DNA of 64,000 nucleotides from Flammulina velutipes (taxonomy: Eukaryota; Basidiomycota; Agaricomycetes; Agaricales; Physalacriaceae). Below, one piece after another: positions 33,963 through 43,311 of this stretch (position 1 is its first letter; each line of letters starts with the position of its first letter). A program made the position numbers and the translations under genes. The stretch is from the NCBI GenBank assembly GCA_011800155.1, contig CM022371.1:2852001-2916000 (forward strand). Reading direction: 5' to 3'. Under the pieces are notes generated by a model. That model saw only the letters and a list, made by a program, of their open reading frames with translations, did not search any database and had not been told where the DNA came from.

Positions 33963-34186
33963 CACGAACCCCCCTTCACATTGCATTGATACCCAAGACT
34001 CTCCTAAGTACGTGTACCACCTAATGCTGCTCAACCTTTCGTGTATATTACGCATGTACTATTCCGTTCTGTTCACGCTGCATCCACTTTTGTTGTTCTT
34101 TTTACTTGCAAGCGACTGTCATTACATACTACATGGTACTATAGTCATACACTTCAATTCACAGCGATTCCCCTCTTCCCTCTTCT

Positions 34187-35066
34187 TTAAGGCAAACTCA
34201 AGACGGTCTGCATGAACTGATCATAGTTAATCTGGATCCAGCCATCCCTATCCGTGTCGAGCCGGCCAAAGGCCTCGCTGAGCTGCTTGACGACGACGCA
34301 GGCGCGGACGAAGCGATCGAAGCTGATTCCTGGGGGCGGACCGCGCGCAGTATGGGCAGCAGCAGAGGCAGCTTTGATATCTGCCCCGGGGGGCACACGC
34401 ATAAGCCCAAAATCCCACACACCAAACACAAACGGAAGCTACTCACCATACTTCTTCTGCACAAGATCCAAAAGCTGCGGCGAAAGCCTATACCCAAACT
34501 GCGCGAGCGCATCATGCAGCTCACTCCCGTCGATCGACCCCGACCGGTCCCGGTCAAAGTGGCGGAAGACGTTCTGCCAGTCTTTGATGTATTTCCAGAG
34601 ACCGGCGAATTCGTTGAAGCCGATTGTGCCGCTGCGGTCTGTGTCGAAAATGGACATTAGGAGTTTGACGGTGTCTAGGTCGAATGCTGTTCATTTTATA
34701 TGGTTAGGTGGGAAGGGGAGAAGGGGAAGGGGAAGCGTACGTGTCCAATCGCCGTTGATCAGCGCGCGTTCTATCAAAGAGTACATTAGAGGGGTAGAAG
34801 AGTGAATAGGGAGGGACGCACCGAGCTCGTTTGCAGTGATCGCGCCTGATCTATCAAGGTCGACGGTACTGAACCAGCTCCATAGTCTATTTCAAACGGT
34901 GAGCGTTACGCCGTTTTGTGGCGCTGAAGAAGACGTACTGGGGGTCTGCACCGGGAGGAGGACCTTGGTTTCCTGGAGGGGCGAATCCGCCTCCGCCGTA
35001 CGCCGGAGGTCCACCATATCCACCTGGGGGAGCGCCTGGGGGTGCACCGTAGTTTCCGTAAGACAT
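34187..35066 (-). CDS. Penta-EF-hand calcium-binding protein (ALG-2/Pef1-like), copy 1
   Basis: Starts MSYGNYGAPPGAPPGGYG at 35064-35066, a Pro/Gly/Tyr-rich N-terminus as in PEF proteins. EF-hands in order: EF1 VDLDRSGAITANEL; EF2 region ALINGDWT|FDLDTVKLLMS; EF3 DTDRSGTIGFNEF; EF4 DRDRSGSIDGSEL followed by HDALAQFGYRLSPQLLDLVQKKY; EF5 DTDRDGWIQINYDQF, ending MQTVLSLP. Four or five short introns separate them. EF1, EF3 and EF4 have complete Asp/Asp/Ser/Glu-type loops, so Ca2+ binding is expected. PEF proteins dimerise through EF5 and link Ca2+ to membrane repair, ESCRT or, in yeast, polar growth. A TATAAA-like box lies at 35104-35109. A diverged copy is at 39925-40773. Confidence 0.88.
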
Positions 35067-35382
35067 TCTTTCTGTTGATGTGATGGTGAGAGGGCAAGAA
35101 GGCTTTATAGGTCTGGGCACAGCTTTGGGGAGGCGGTGAGAAAGTGATGTCACTGATCGGGATGAGTCGGTGGCTGTGGCGCTCGAGAGCTTGCTAATTT
35201 CCGAGGCGGTGAGATGGCAAGAAGGAGCATCGCCTCGAGAAATAGCATGCGCCACAGAGCGTTATCGATGGTAATAACGCATCGCCCGAGTCGGAAGCGA
35301 GTGCCAAGAAGATTGGCTAGGCTCTGAAATACATTTACAAGTTAAATAACTACAATGGAGTTCGTCGTCGAATAATAAGAAT

Positions 35383-36975
35383 CTACACCTTTACCTGCTC
35401 TGTAGAGTCATCCTCGAGCGCCCACCTCTGATCGACCTTTTCATGCATGGGAACATCCTTCATCGCCAAGCTGACAACAGCCCCGAGAGCGATGAGAGCA
35501 GTAAAGCACCACCAAACCGGCCTCAAACTCTCCCCAAACGCCTCCCTCACCTGGGTCCTCAACGGCTCCTGCATATCACGAATAGCAGGAATAAGCGCAT
35601 ATATCACGTCGCCCCTGCCACCCGCAACGCCAGTGGGGAGGTTAGCATGCAGCCGATTCGTCAGGATGGCACTCCCGATGCTGACACCCCACACCCCAGC
35701 GAGGGCGCGCATAAAAGCAAAGAGGGCGAGGGCGCGTGCGTTCTCCTGGACGGCGAGCGGGCTGAGGACGGGGAAATACGTGGCGCCAAAGAGGAGGCCT
35801 GCGCCCCCTGCGCCGAGGACTTGGAGGCCGATGGGGACGGCGAGGGGGGTGCCCGCGCGGAGGGCGGCGCTGAAGCCTACAGCACCGGCGAGTGAGAGGG
35901 CCCAGCCGAGGTAGAGCTGTGTGCGGTATCGCTTGAGGAGAGTAACGGACACACCCGCGGCGACGACAAAGGGGCCGACGACGAGGGAGGTGGTGAGCAT
36001 GAGGACGCTGGAGCGGAGGGCGGAGGCGGCGGCACATGCCTGGAAGTAGACGGGGATGTAGTACACCCACCCGACGACGACGACACTGTTCAGGAAGACT
36101 TGGCCGTAGCCGCTGACGGTGGTGCGGTTGTTGAGCAGCTGCCGCGGGACCATCGCCTTGGCCGTGGGCACAACAAAGACCTCCACAACAAAGAACACCG
36201 CTAGGCCGACTAGACCAAGGATGAGCGGCACGAGCACGCGCGCGTCGGACCACGGATGGCGCACCCCGCCCCACGTCAGTCCAATCACCAGCGCCGTCGA
36301 CGCGCCCACAACCAGAATATTTCCCACCCAGTCAATCGCCGCCAGTTTCTTCTTGAGCGTCCCCGGCGGCGTGGGCAGCCGCATGAACACGAGGACAAGA
36401 CCCAGGGAAATGGCGCACACTGGCAGGTTCAGGTAGAACAGCCAGCGCCACGCCCCCGCCTCGGCCAGTGCGCCACCGACAAGCGGGCCAATGGCGATAC
36501 CCACCGTCCACGTGAGTCCAATGAGACCGTTGTATCCGCCACGCTCGCTCAGCGGGACCATGTCGCTCACCACGATCGACGACAAGCTGATGATCGCCCC
36601 GCCGCCCAGCCCCTGCACTGTCCGTCCGCCAATCAACCACCCCATCGTCTGCGCACTCCCACACAATGCACTGCCCAGTGCAAACAACAACAGCGCCCCG
36701 ATGAAACTAGCCTTGCGTCCGAATATCTCTGCTGCGCTCCCGCTCAGAGGCTGGAACGCCGTCTGGGCGAGGGAATACGCCGTGCCCACCCATGCAAACT
36801 CGCTTCCGTTGAGATCGTGGATGATAACAGGCAGTGCATTCGCCACCGCGCTGAACTCTAGCGCACTCAGGAAAAGCGCAGAGCATAGACTGAGAAAGAT
36901 GAACCAGAAGCGGGGACCCTTTGGTGCCGAGGCGATCTTTTCGTTGGAAAAGGTGGGAGAGGAAGAGGAAGCCAT
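35383..36975 (-). CDS. Major facilitator superfamily drug/solute transporter (DHA2-like)
   Basis: Intronless, 530 aa from ATG 36973-36975 (MASSSSPTFSNEKIASAPKG). Longer in-frame starts up to 37146 exist but lack support. About 14 hydrophobic segments start with FWFIFLSLCSALFLSALEFSAVANALP. MFS signatures include QPLSGSAAEIFGRKASFIG (motif A region), GWLIGGRTVQGLGGGAIISL, and GLTWTVGIAIGPLVGGALAEAGAWRWLFYLN (antiporter motif C area). This fits the 14-TMS DHA2 group of plasma-membrane exporters. Substrate unknown. Its coding strand is G-rich in the first half and C-rich in the second, switching near 36.13 kb. The corresponding slot in the duplicated block at 40.8-41.8 kb lacks this gene. Confidence 0.9.
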   Translation of the reverse strand: MASSSSPTFSNEKIASAPKGPRFWFIFLSLCSALFLSALEFSAVANALPVIIHDLNGSEFAWVGTAYSLAQTAFQPLSGSAAEIFGRKASFIGALLLFALGSALCGSAQTMGWLIGGRTVQGLGGGAIISLSSIVVSDMVPLSERGGYNGLIGLTWTVGIAIGPLVGGALAEAGAWRWLFYLNLPVCAISLGLVLVFMRLPTPPGTLKKKLAAIDWVGNILVVGASTALVIGLTWGGVRHPWSDARVLVPLILGLVGLAVFFVVEVFVVPTAKAMVPRQLLNNRTTVSGYGQVFLNSVVVVGWVYYIPVYFQACAAASALRSSVLMLTTSLVVGPFVVAAGVSVTLLKRYRTQLYLGWALSLAGAVGFSAALRAGTPLAVPIGLQVLGAGGAGLLFGATYFPVLSPLAVQENARALALFAFMRALAGVWGVSIGSAILTNRLHANLPTGVAGGRGDVIYALIPAIRDMQEPLRTQVREAFGESLRPVWWCFTALIALGAVVSLAMKDVPMHEKVDQRWALEDDSTEQVKV

Positions 36976-37451
36976 GGGTGGGTAGGGATCACGTTGGGTG
37001 GGTTTATGAGTGTGCGGGAATGAATCAGCTTCTGTGATGGAGCATAGACAACGGGGAACACTAAGAAGCTTCTGCGAGTGGTGAACAGGTGATACAGATA
37101 CACGGAGAGTTCCAAGCTGGCGAATGAGAATACAAGAGGCCAACACGAAGCTGATGAAAGTGACAGCATCCTTGCTGCTCGCGAGAACGATGGGCTGCTT
37201 TTAGTAGTGACAGAGTGAGAACATTTACTGGTACTTGGCTGGCAGTGGAAGAGCAAAGTGTGCTTCGCCAGGGTTGGTATCAAAGTCTAAATTTAAAATC
37301 AGCGCATGTGAAATATACCTCGGTAACGTTGACCAGCTGTAGAGCAGTATACAGTATACACCAGGTGTACACGGAGAGTAGACATTGAACGTTGAACGCA
37401 GAGTCGTCGACCCGGGATAATGGCGCGGAAGTGAGTGACGTACAAGGCGAA

Positions 37452-37473
37452 GCCAAACAGAGCGTCCAAACAA
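37452..37473 (+). promoter_or_regulatory. Promoter element shared with BTG-like copy A
   Basis: GCCAAACAGAGCGTCCAAACAA, 190 bp before the start at 37642, nearly identical to 19115-19136. A TATATA-like box follows at 37523-37528, and GCAGCGCAGACAT at about 37568 is also shared. Confidence 0.5.
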
Positions 37474-37641
37474 CGCGTCCACCCTGCGACCACCATGACA
37501 CAGCACAATGCAGGCCATGTCGTATATAGGTGAGCCATGTCAGATGGATATTTCCTCAGATTGTTTTGCAGCGCAGACATTCCCTTCTTCGACATTCGAC
37601 ATTCTTCAATCTTCACGCATATTCATTTGATTCCATTCATC

Positions 37642-38277
37642 ATGTCCACATTCATCCCATTCTCCGTGTACGCATCCATCGTCTCCTTCCTCACCGACGC
37701 CCTCATCCCATCCCTGCACCCCCTCATCCTGCACTCCCTGCGGCTGCACCTCTACGCCTACCTCCCCATGCATTTCACGACCTCCTCCACCCTCCGCCTC
37801 CCATTCGACCTCCCCACCACCATCGGCCCGCACTCCCTCTGGATCACCGCACTCGGCACATCCCCCATCTCCATCTCCGTCTCCCCCGCCCGTGTGCGCG
37901 CGACGTTCACCAACGGCCGCGTCGCCACGCTCTGGGAGGGCGCCCCTCCCGACTCTGACTCCGACGACTCGGATTCGGACTCGGAAGAATCAGATGGATA
38001 TACGTCCGAGGAGAGCATGACCTCCGTCTCCTCCTCCTCCCGCGCGTCGTCCCCCGTCCCAGTCAAGTCCAAGCCTCCCCTCTCTTCATCATCCACCACG
38101 TACCTCTACCAAGGCGGCAGGACAAACGTCGTCACAGGCCGCGTCATGCTCGGGAAACCAACCTCTCCCCGCCCACTCGATATCAAATCCATGCGCGTCA
38201 GAGCAGAATCATCCACCGCCCCCACCCGGTCTACCAAAACGGCGGCTTCCAGTCTCAATTGGCGGACGCGCTGCTAG
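37642..38277 (+). CDS. BTG/Tob-like anti-proliferative family protein (copy B)
   Basis: Intronless, 211 aa, starting MSTFIPFSVYASIVSFLTDALIP at 37642. Same architecture as copy A: an N-terminal BTG-like region (HSLRLHLYAYLPMHF, LRLPFDLPTTIGPHSLWITALG, ARVRATFTNGRVATLW), an Asp/Ser-rich middle (DSDSDDSDSDSEE), and the motif TYLYQGGRTNVVTGRVMLG. A short basic C-terminus ends LNWRTRC. The codons are very C-rich on the coding strand. The N-terminal region is closely conserved between copies while the middle and tail diverge. It is followed on the same strand by the second SDR gene. A decayed third copy of its 3' half lies at 41945-42340. Confidence 0.6.
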   Translation: MSTFIPFSVYASIVSFLTDALIPSLHPLILHSLRLHLYAYLPMHFTTSSTLRLPFDLPTTIGPHSLWITALGTSPISISVSPARVRATFTNGRVATLWEGAPPDSDSDDSDSDSEESDGYTSEESMTSVSSSSRASSPVPVKSKPPLSSSSTTYLYQGGRTNVVTGRVMLGKPTSPRPLDIKSMRVRAESSTAPTRSTKTAASSLNWRTRC

Positions 38278-38818
38278 ATTCCCCATTCACGATCTTGTAT
38301 CCATAGACTACTTACGCTACTTTTCGATTATTTACGACAGCGCACTGGTGCCCATACTCTGTACTTTTAGATGAATGTTACGTCCTAGATTGAAATGCGA
38401 TTCGTACCCGGCGCCAACCTTCTCCTCTTCAACCATCACTTGCCTCCTTTTCATCTTCCATCTTTTCGTTCTTTCTCTTGGTCTCTTCTTATGTAGTGCT
38501 CTCTGGATCTGACACGAATGTCTCCGATACGACGCACATCAGATGCATCTGCTCTTGCCTATCGTCCTCGTCATCTCGGGGGGCGGTGGCGCACCGCGTA
38601 AGCACTATGACTCCATGCTCACACACACATATCCCATCCTTATAAACACCCGCGCCCTCTGTCCAGTCTCTAGTCAAGAGGGGCGCGTCCATACGCAGGC
38701 GCGTAAGCAACATTACCCACTGCTCACTCATATCCCGATTCAGATAATCAAATCCTCGCCACGCAACTCCATCCTTATAACCACCCCATCCTTCTCTCTC
38801 ACCTCCCCATCCACCATC
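38278..38818. other. Spacer between BTG-like copy B and SDR copy B
   Basis: About 540 bp. The first 170 bp is duplicated in the relic at 42.1-42.3 kb (CCCATACTCTGTACTTTTAG and CTAGATTGAAAT recur). TATAAA-like sequence at 38641-38646 may serve the SDR gene. The frame at 38489-38884 (-) has no motif. Confidence 0.45.
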
Positions 38819-39484
38819 ATGCATCTCCTCATCCTCGGCGGCACAAGCCCCACCGGCATCCTCCTCATCTCCCAACTCCTCCAAGTCCTCCCAACCGCCT
38901 CCATCACAATATACGCCCGCACCCCCTCCAAACTACCCCCTTCCCTCTCCTCCCACTCCTCCCTAAATATAATCCAAGGCGAGCTCGACGAAACCGACAA
39001 ACTCTCATCCGCCCTCCCCGGCGTCGACGCCATCCTCAGCGCCCTCGGCCCCTCCTCAACAGGCGGAAAACACCCCCCAGACCTCCCCCTCGCCCGTTTC
39101 TACACATCCCTCCTCTCACTAATGCGTACCCACAAAATCAAGCGCCTCATCGCACTAGGCACACCCTCCATCTCCGCCCCCCAAGACACCTCCTCCCTCA
39201 CCTTCTACCTCCTCGCCTCCTTCATCAAATGCTTCTTCCCCACCGCCTACAACGACATCGTCGCCATGGGCAAGGTCATCCAATCCGCCGGGGAGGATAT
39301 AGACTGGACGATCGTCCGCGTTCCTTTTTTGACGGATAAGGAGAATGGGGAGGTGAATGCGGGGTTCGTTGGGGATAGGGGCGTTGGGGCTCGGGTGGCT
39401 AGGTTGGGATTTGCGGTGTTTTGTGCGCAGGAGCTCGTTAGTCCAAAGTGGGTCAGGAAGGCTGTCGCTATCTCTTCAAAGTAG
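38819..39484 (+). CDS. NAD(P)-binding atypical SDR / NmrA-like protein (copy B)
   Basis: Intronless, 221 aa, starting MHLLILGGTSPTGILLISQLL. The Rossmann signature is GGTSPTG. YARTPSKLP, NIIQGELDETDKLSSALPGVDAIL, RLIALGTPS and DIDWTIVRVPFLTDKE align position by position with copy A (20657-21316). An upstream frame to 38543 has no homologous counterpart, so this ATG is preferred. The first 470 nt are extremely C-rich at third positions, and the last 195 nt switch to G-rich, with no change in protein homology. Substrate unknown. Confidence 0.85.
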   Translation: MHLLILGGTSPTGILLISQLLQVLPTASITIYARTPSKLPPSLSSHSSLNIIQGELDETDKLSSALPGVDAILSALGPSSTGGKHPPDLPLARFYTSLLSLMRTHKIKRLIALGTPSISAPQDTSSLTFYLLASFIKCFFPTAYNDIVAMGKVIQSAGEDIDWTIVRVPFLTDKENGEVNAGFVGDRGVGARVARLGFAVFCAQELVSPKWVRKAVAISSK

Positions 39485-39648
39485 CCATTGTATATCCGTC
39501 CCCTTACTATTCCATTGCCAAGTTCATCCTAACTAGCCCCCATGGCCTGCCACACAGCACGGAGAAAGGGAAAACACGATATCTTCGCTGAATCTCATCT
39601 CTTTCAGCTGGACATTGTGACGACGCCACACGCGGAAGCGAATTACGA

Positions 39649-39656
39649 TCACATGA
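39649..39656. promoter_or_regulatory. E-box-like TCACATGA element, member 3 fragment
   Basis: GAAGCGAATTACGATCACAT begins the block, and the TCACATGA core lies 82 bp before the ATG at 39738. The promoter is better preserved than the gene it precedes. Confidence 0.45.
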
Positions 39657-39737
39657 CCAGATCATTCAAACCCCCATTGCCCTATTGTTCCTCCCTGACT
39701 CCCCCTTGTCTCTTCCCACCATCCTCGACCCCCCACC

Positions 39738-39880
39738 ATGGGACAGAAACGCGCCGTCGCGGGGAAAGGTTCGCATAATTCAGACTCAGGCTCGGAGTCT
39801 GAAAGGCATCTCTGACGGTCTAGATGAACGCACTGATAACGCTACTAGTACAACAATGCTCTTGCAGATTTGAATACGAG
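39738..39880 (+). pseudogene. 5' fragment of the F-box/finger family (member 3)
   Basis: The promoter and first exon of the family are present (MGQKRAVAGKG, then a gttcgcataattcag... intron start matching member 4's). The homology stops within or just after the first intron. What follows is the 3' end of a convergent PEF gene. No F-box or finger exon is present, so this is a truncated copy made during rearrangement. Confidence 0.65.
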
Positions 39881-39924
39881 CTCGTGGACTAGCACAACCG
39901 ATGCTCTCTTCCCTCCAACTAAAA

Positions 39925-40773
39925 CTAAGGCAAGCTCAAGACGGTCTGCATCAACTCCGCATAGTTAATCTGTATCAAGCCATCCCCATCTGTGTCGAGA
40001 CGCACAAAAGCCTCGCTGAGTTGCTTGACGACGACACCGGCGCGGACGAAGCGTTTGAAGGTGATACCCCCAGAGGCGGCTTCCGTACACGCGTAAGCCT
40101 CGCCACATCATCAACTGACGGCACTCACCATACTTCTTCTGCACTAGATCCACAAGCGGCCGGGGGAGTAAATACCCAAACTGGGAGAGGGCATCATGCA
40201 GCACCCTTTCGTCGATGGAGCCCGACCGGTCCTGGCGATACCGGCAGTATATGTCTTGTAATGCTTTGACGCTCTTGTAGAGACCGTCGAGTTCGTCGAA
40301 GCTGATTGTGCAGTCTAGGTCCTGGGAGGTAGGTTGAGATGAGTGAGGGAGGACATGGACGGGACGGGACGTACGAAGGTTGACATTAAGAGCTTGATGG
40401 TGTCCACGTCGAATCCTATTTATCCTGTAAGCTTGGATCATGGAATTGGGATGGGGCATGTACTGGTCTGACCACCGTCGATCGGCGCGTATTCTATCCT
40501 ATATCAGGCAAAAGCGAAGAGCAATGGATAGGAAGAGACATACCTGAGAGGTGGTTGATCATCGTCTGTCTATCGATGTTACTCGACCGACTCCTTGATC
40601 TGTAGGTAGGGGTAAGCATAATTTCGCGGTGCCGGTGAGAGGGAGATGCAATGTAACTGATGGTCTGGAGCGGGAGGAGGGTCTTGGTTTGCTGGAGGGG
40701 CGAATCCGCCTCCGGTGTATGCTTGGAAGCTGTCGTAGCCGCCTGGGAGTGCACCGTGGTTTTCGAAGGACAT
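39925..40773 (-). CDS. Penta-EF-hand protein, diverged copy 2
   Basis: Starts MSFENHGALPGGYDSFQAYTG at 40771-40773. Exon structure is the same as copy 1 (34187-35066). EF1 is lost: the aligned region reads SSNIDRQTMINHLSG without the Asp ladder. EF3 is shortened to DLDCTISFDEL. EF4 is partly kept (RQDRSGSIDERVLHDALSQFGYLLPRPLVDLVQKKY). EF5 is strong (DTDGDGLIQINYAEL), ending MQTVLSLP (stop 39925-39927). Donor and acceptor sites can still be matched, so it may be expressed with reduced Ca2+ binding, or be in early decay. A TATAAA-like box lies at 40815-40820. Confidence 0.6.
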
Positions 40774-41944
40774 TCGATATCAAGTCGTTGAATGAAATGG
40801 TAAAAGCGAGAGGGTTTATATAGGACGGGAACCAGCATAGTGAGAGCAATACAGAGAGGCTGTTGCCGGAGATATAACATCTGAGGAAGGACCATCGTCA
40901 AGTACATAATCGGCGCCGAGAGTCGTGGAACGGTGGATTAGCACCCTTACCCCCGTCGTTGAATATATTGATCAATTATACACGTGCACGATAGCTACTG
41001 AAGTATTTCCTGTCTCGTCCACGTCTCGTCCGTTGCTCAAATCATTTACTACGGGTAGACTAGTGCAAATTCCCCATCTAGTACATCGTGGAAGTCCCGT
41101 CAGCCACCCAGCGCAGTCCCTTCATTGTTGCAATTCTGTCTTCTCCTCACTTTTTGTACTTATGACTGAGCAGGCTGTGTGTTGTAACGCCACGCGTGCC
41201 TGGCGATAGCATCATCTGTATCAAAGCTCTCCCCGAGGGCGTGCAATGGCTCTCTTGCTAGCCGAGATGATGAAGCTTCCGATTGCGAGATTTTTTGCCA
41301 CTAAATCAGTCATGGTGGAGGAATAGAGTAGGAGACCTTTCGTAGGTAATGGGACCTTCGATGATCACGCCTAATAGCGGAATCTGTATCTTGTATTTTC
41401 TATATCGTCATGTAACAGCCAGAGTCGATGATATGATTCAGGCGAAGTGCACGCTAGTGCACGGTAGGTTCGGCGTTTAGACTTCAGGGACAACGAGGTA
41501 TGTATTCAACAATATTGACAGTGTTACTCCATTCAGACACACCAAAGGTATGCGGATGAATACCAGACACGAACAGTTGAGGGCAGGCGAATCCGATTCA
41601 GCTGAATTCTTTATCTTAACGTTAGACTCGAATCAGCAGTACCTCATAGGACTGGAACATATCAATATCGAACCGTGACAAGTCTCTTGTATTTTGGTGT
41701 TCTATTATTATTAAATTAATAGAGTATGCGATGACGGGGTATTCTCCTCGGCAATTTCTGTTCACACTCGTTAATGTTCACAGTCCCACGGTTATCGTGT
41801 GAGACTGGGGTGCTCAGCGCTCAGCGCTCAGTGGTTCAAGTCTAATGTCACGATATATAAGGCTTTTCTTCCATCTTTCGATTGTCTTTATTTATTTTCT
41901 TGATCTCGTTCTAGTTCTCAAAACACCTCTGATGCGCACCGACC
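40774..41944. other. Stretch without a supported gene
   Basis: About 1.17 kb, AT-rich. By comparison with 35-37.6 kb this interval should hold an MFS gene, but no MFS coding sense is left. A small tandem repeat, three units of GCTCAGC, lies at 41812-41832. The frame at 41845-42066 runs into the BTG-like relic. Confidence 0.45.
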
Positions 41945-42340
41945 CACACGTCCAGCAGACACTAAAGGGCTCCGTCACAGGGCACATCATGCAGCCCGCA
42001 CCGATTCTCCGGCTCGACTTCAAATCCACACGCCAGAGCGGAATCATTCACCCAACTAGATCTTGACTAGATCTATCGAAATGGCGGCTTCCAGTCTCAA
42101 CTGGCGGACACGCTACTAGATCCCCTTCAAGTTTACGCCAATTAACGTTAGTCACGACGACGCACTGCCACCCATACTCTGTACTTTTAGATTTCGAATG
42201 TTACGTTCTAGATTGAAATTCATCAGTTGTCGGTGACAACTCGGACTGAGGTATGTACTCGCCTCCAACCTTGTCCTCTTCCACCATCACATCGCTCATT
42301 CATCAACGTTCAACGGGCTCCTAACCTCCTCTTCGTCTAT
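41945..42340 (+). pseudogene. Decayed 3' part of a third BTG-like gene
   Basis: Aligns with the 3' end and downstream region of copy B (about 38080-38460). The shared words include GGCGGCTTCCAGTCTCAA followed by TGGCGGAC, CCCATACTCTGTACTTTTAG, GTTCTAGATTGAAAT and a CCAACCTTxTCCTCTTC tract. The protein sense (ending AASSLNWRT-like) is interrupted by stops and indels, and the N-terminal BTG-like region is absent. It keeps the expected position next to PEF copy 2. Confidence 0.75.
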
Positions 42341-43311
42341 ATCCTTATCGTTATATCTTGCTTATTAACACCTTTTTCTGCTGATCTCTTTCTTGCGTGA
42401 GCGCCTCGACTTTTCCCACTTGTGATGCTTTTCGGCACCAACCACCTGGTCTCGCCCCCATTACCCGAACCAGCTCCTCTCTTTGGGCTACCCTCGATCG
42501 CTACGACGACAATGCGCTTGGAGACTTTAATACATCCTTCAAGTTCCTTGCGCATTTTTATCATCGTTCCAGATGCACATCCCCTCCCTCTTGGCCTTAC
42601 TGATCACCTAGGAACAGAGTCATGTCCCTCGCGCATCATACATGACTCACCACTCCCTCAACTCACGACCGATCTCATTCCGCGCCCTCCCTCCATCTTC
42701 AAATCCCGCATCTCCTCGTCAACCAACTTCTCCTCCAAATTGGTGATGGGGTCGTTGACACTCGCATGTCTCCCTCTTGGCCTCTGTTCCCAGGTTAGCT
42801 CGTAGGGGAATGGATTGGTGGTCCACAATCCCCACACCTCAGCACAAACACAATCCCAGGCCTTAGCGCCTCCTTCCGGCGGCTACCACCCCCTCGCCCG
42901 TCCCTCCTCCCAACACAACATTGCACCCTCCCATTCCGTTGTACCCTCCCATTCTGTTGTATTCGCTTGACAACTGATAACAACACTGGCGCTAATCCTA
43001 TCTAACCCCCATGACCTGTTCGGGGATCGTGTGCAGACGTATTGGGGATTGGACGCGAGGGATGGTTTCATCTTTACTGGAGAAGTACAGTATTTATTCA
43101 ACTTTCGATCCGTACTGGGATCTCAACCTAGCTCCCATCCTTTGAGGAACATTCGGGAAGCTTTGGGAGTCCAGAAAGTATCATACAGACAATGCACAAT
43201 GAGGCGGAAGCGAATTGTGATTGTATGATTAGATCGTTTCAACCTCCATTGTTCCTCCCTGACTCTCGTTTGTCTCTTGCCACCATCCTCAATTCCCCCC
43301 GCCCTCTCCAT
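42341..43311. other. Stretch without a supported gene; contains relic block at 43.03-43.2 kb
   Basis: The plus-strand frame 42422-42805 has no motif. A short direct repeat, CCCTCCCATTCYGTTGTA twice, sits at about 42926-42961. From about 43030 to 43200 lies the counterpart of the 31.6-31.99 kb relic (GACGTATTGGGGATTGG; GGAACATTCGG; CAGAAAGTAT), and 43205-43300 is the promoter of family member 4, where the TCACATGA core is degraded. Confidence 0.45.

Noticed and set aside
36256..36861. Long plus-strand frame opposite the MFS gene (also 35443-35914)
   Set aside because: Exact antisense of a well-supported MFS coding region. Composition (Arg/Pro/Ala-rich) is that of a shadow frame.
38543..38818. 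N-terminal extension of SDR copy B
   Set aside because: The homologous copy A starts exactly at the Rossmann strand. The extension has no homologue and includes likely promoter sequence.
41812..41832. GCTCAGC triple repeat as a CRISPR-like or satellite array
   Set aside because: Only three 7-bp units. Simple slippage is enough to explain it.
42422..42805. 127-aa plus-strand frame
   Set aside because: No start context, motif or splice partner. Leu/Pro/Ser-rich composition follows from the C-rich strand.
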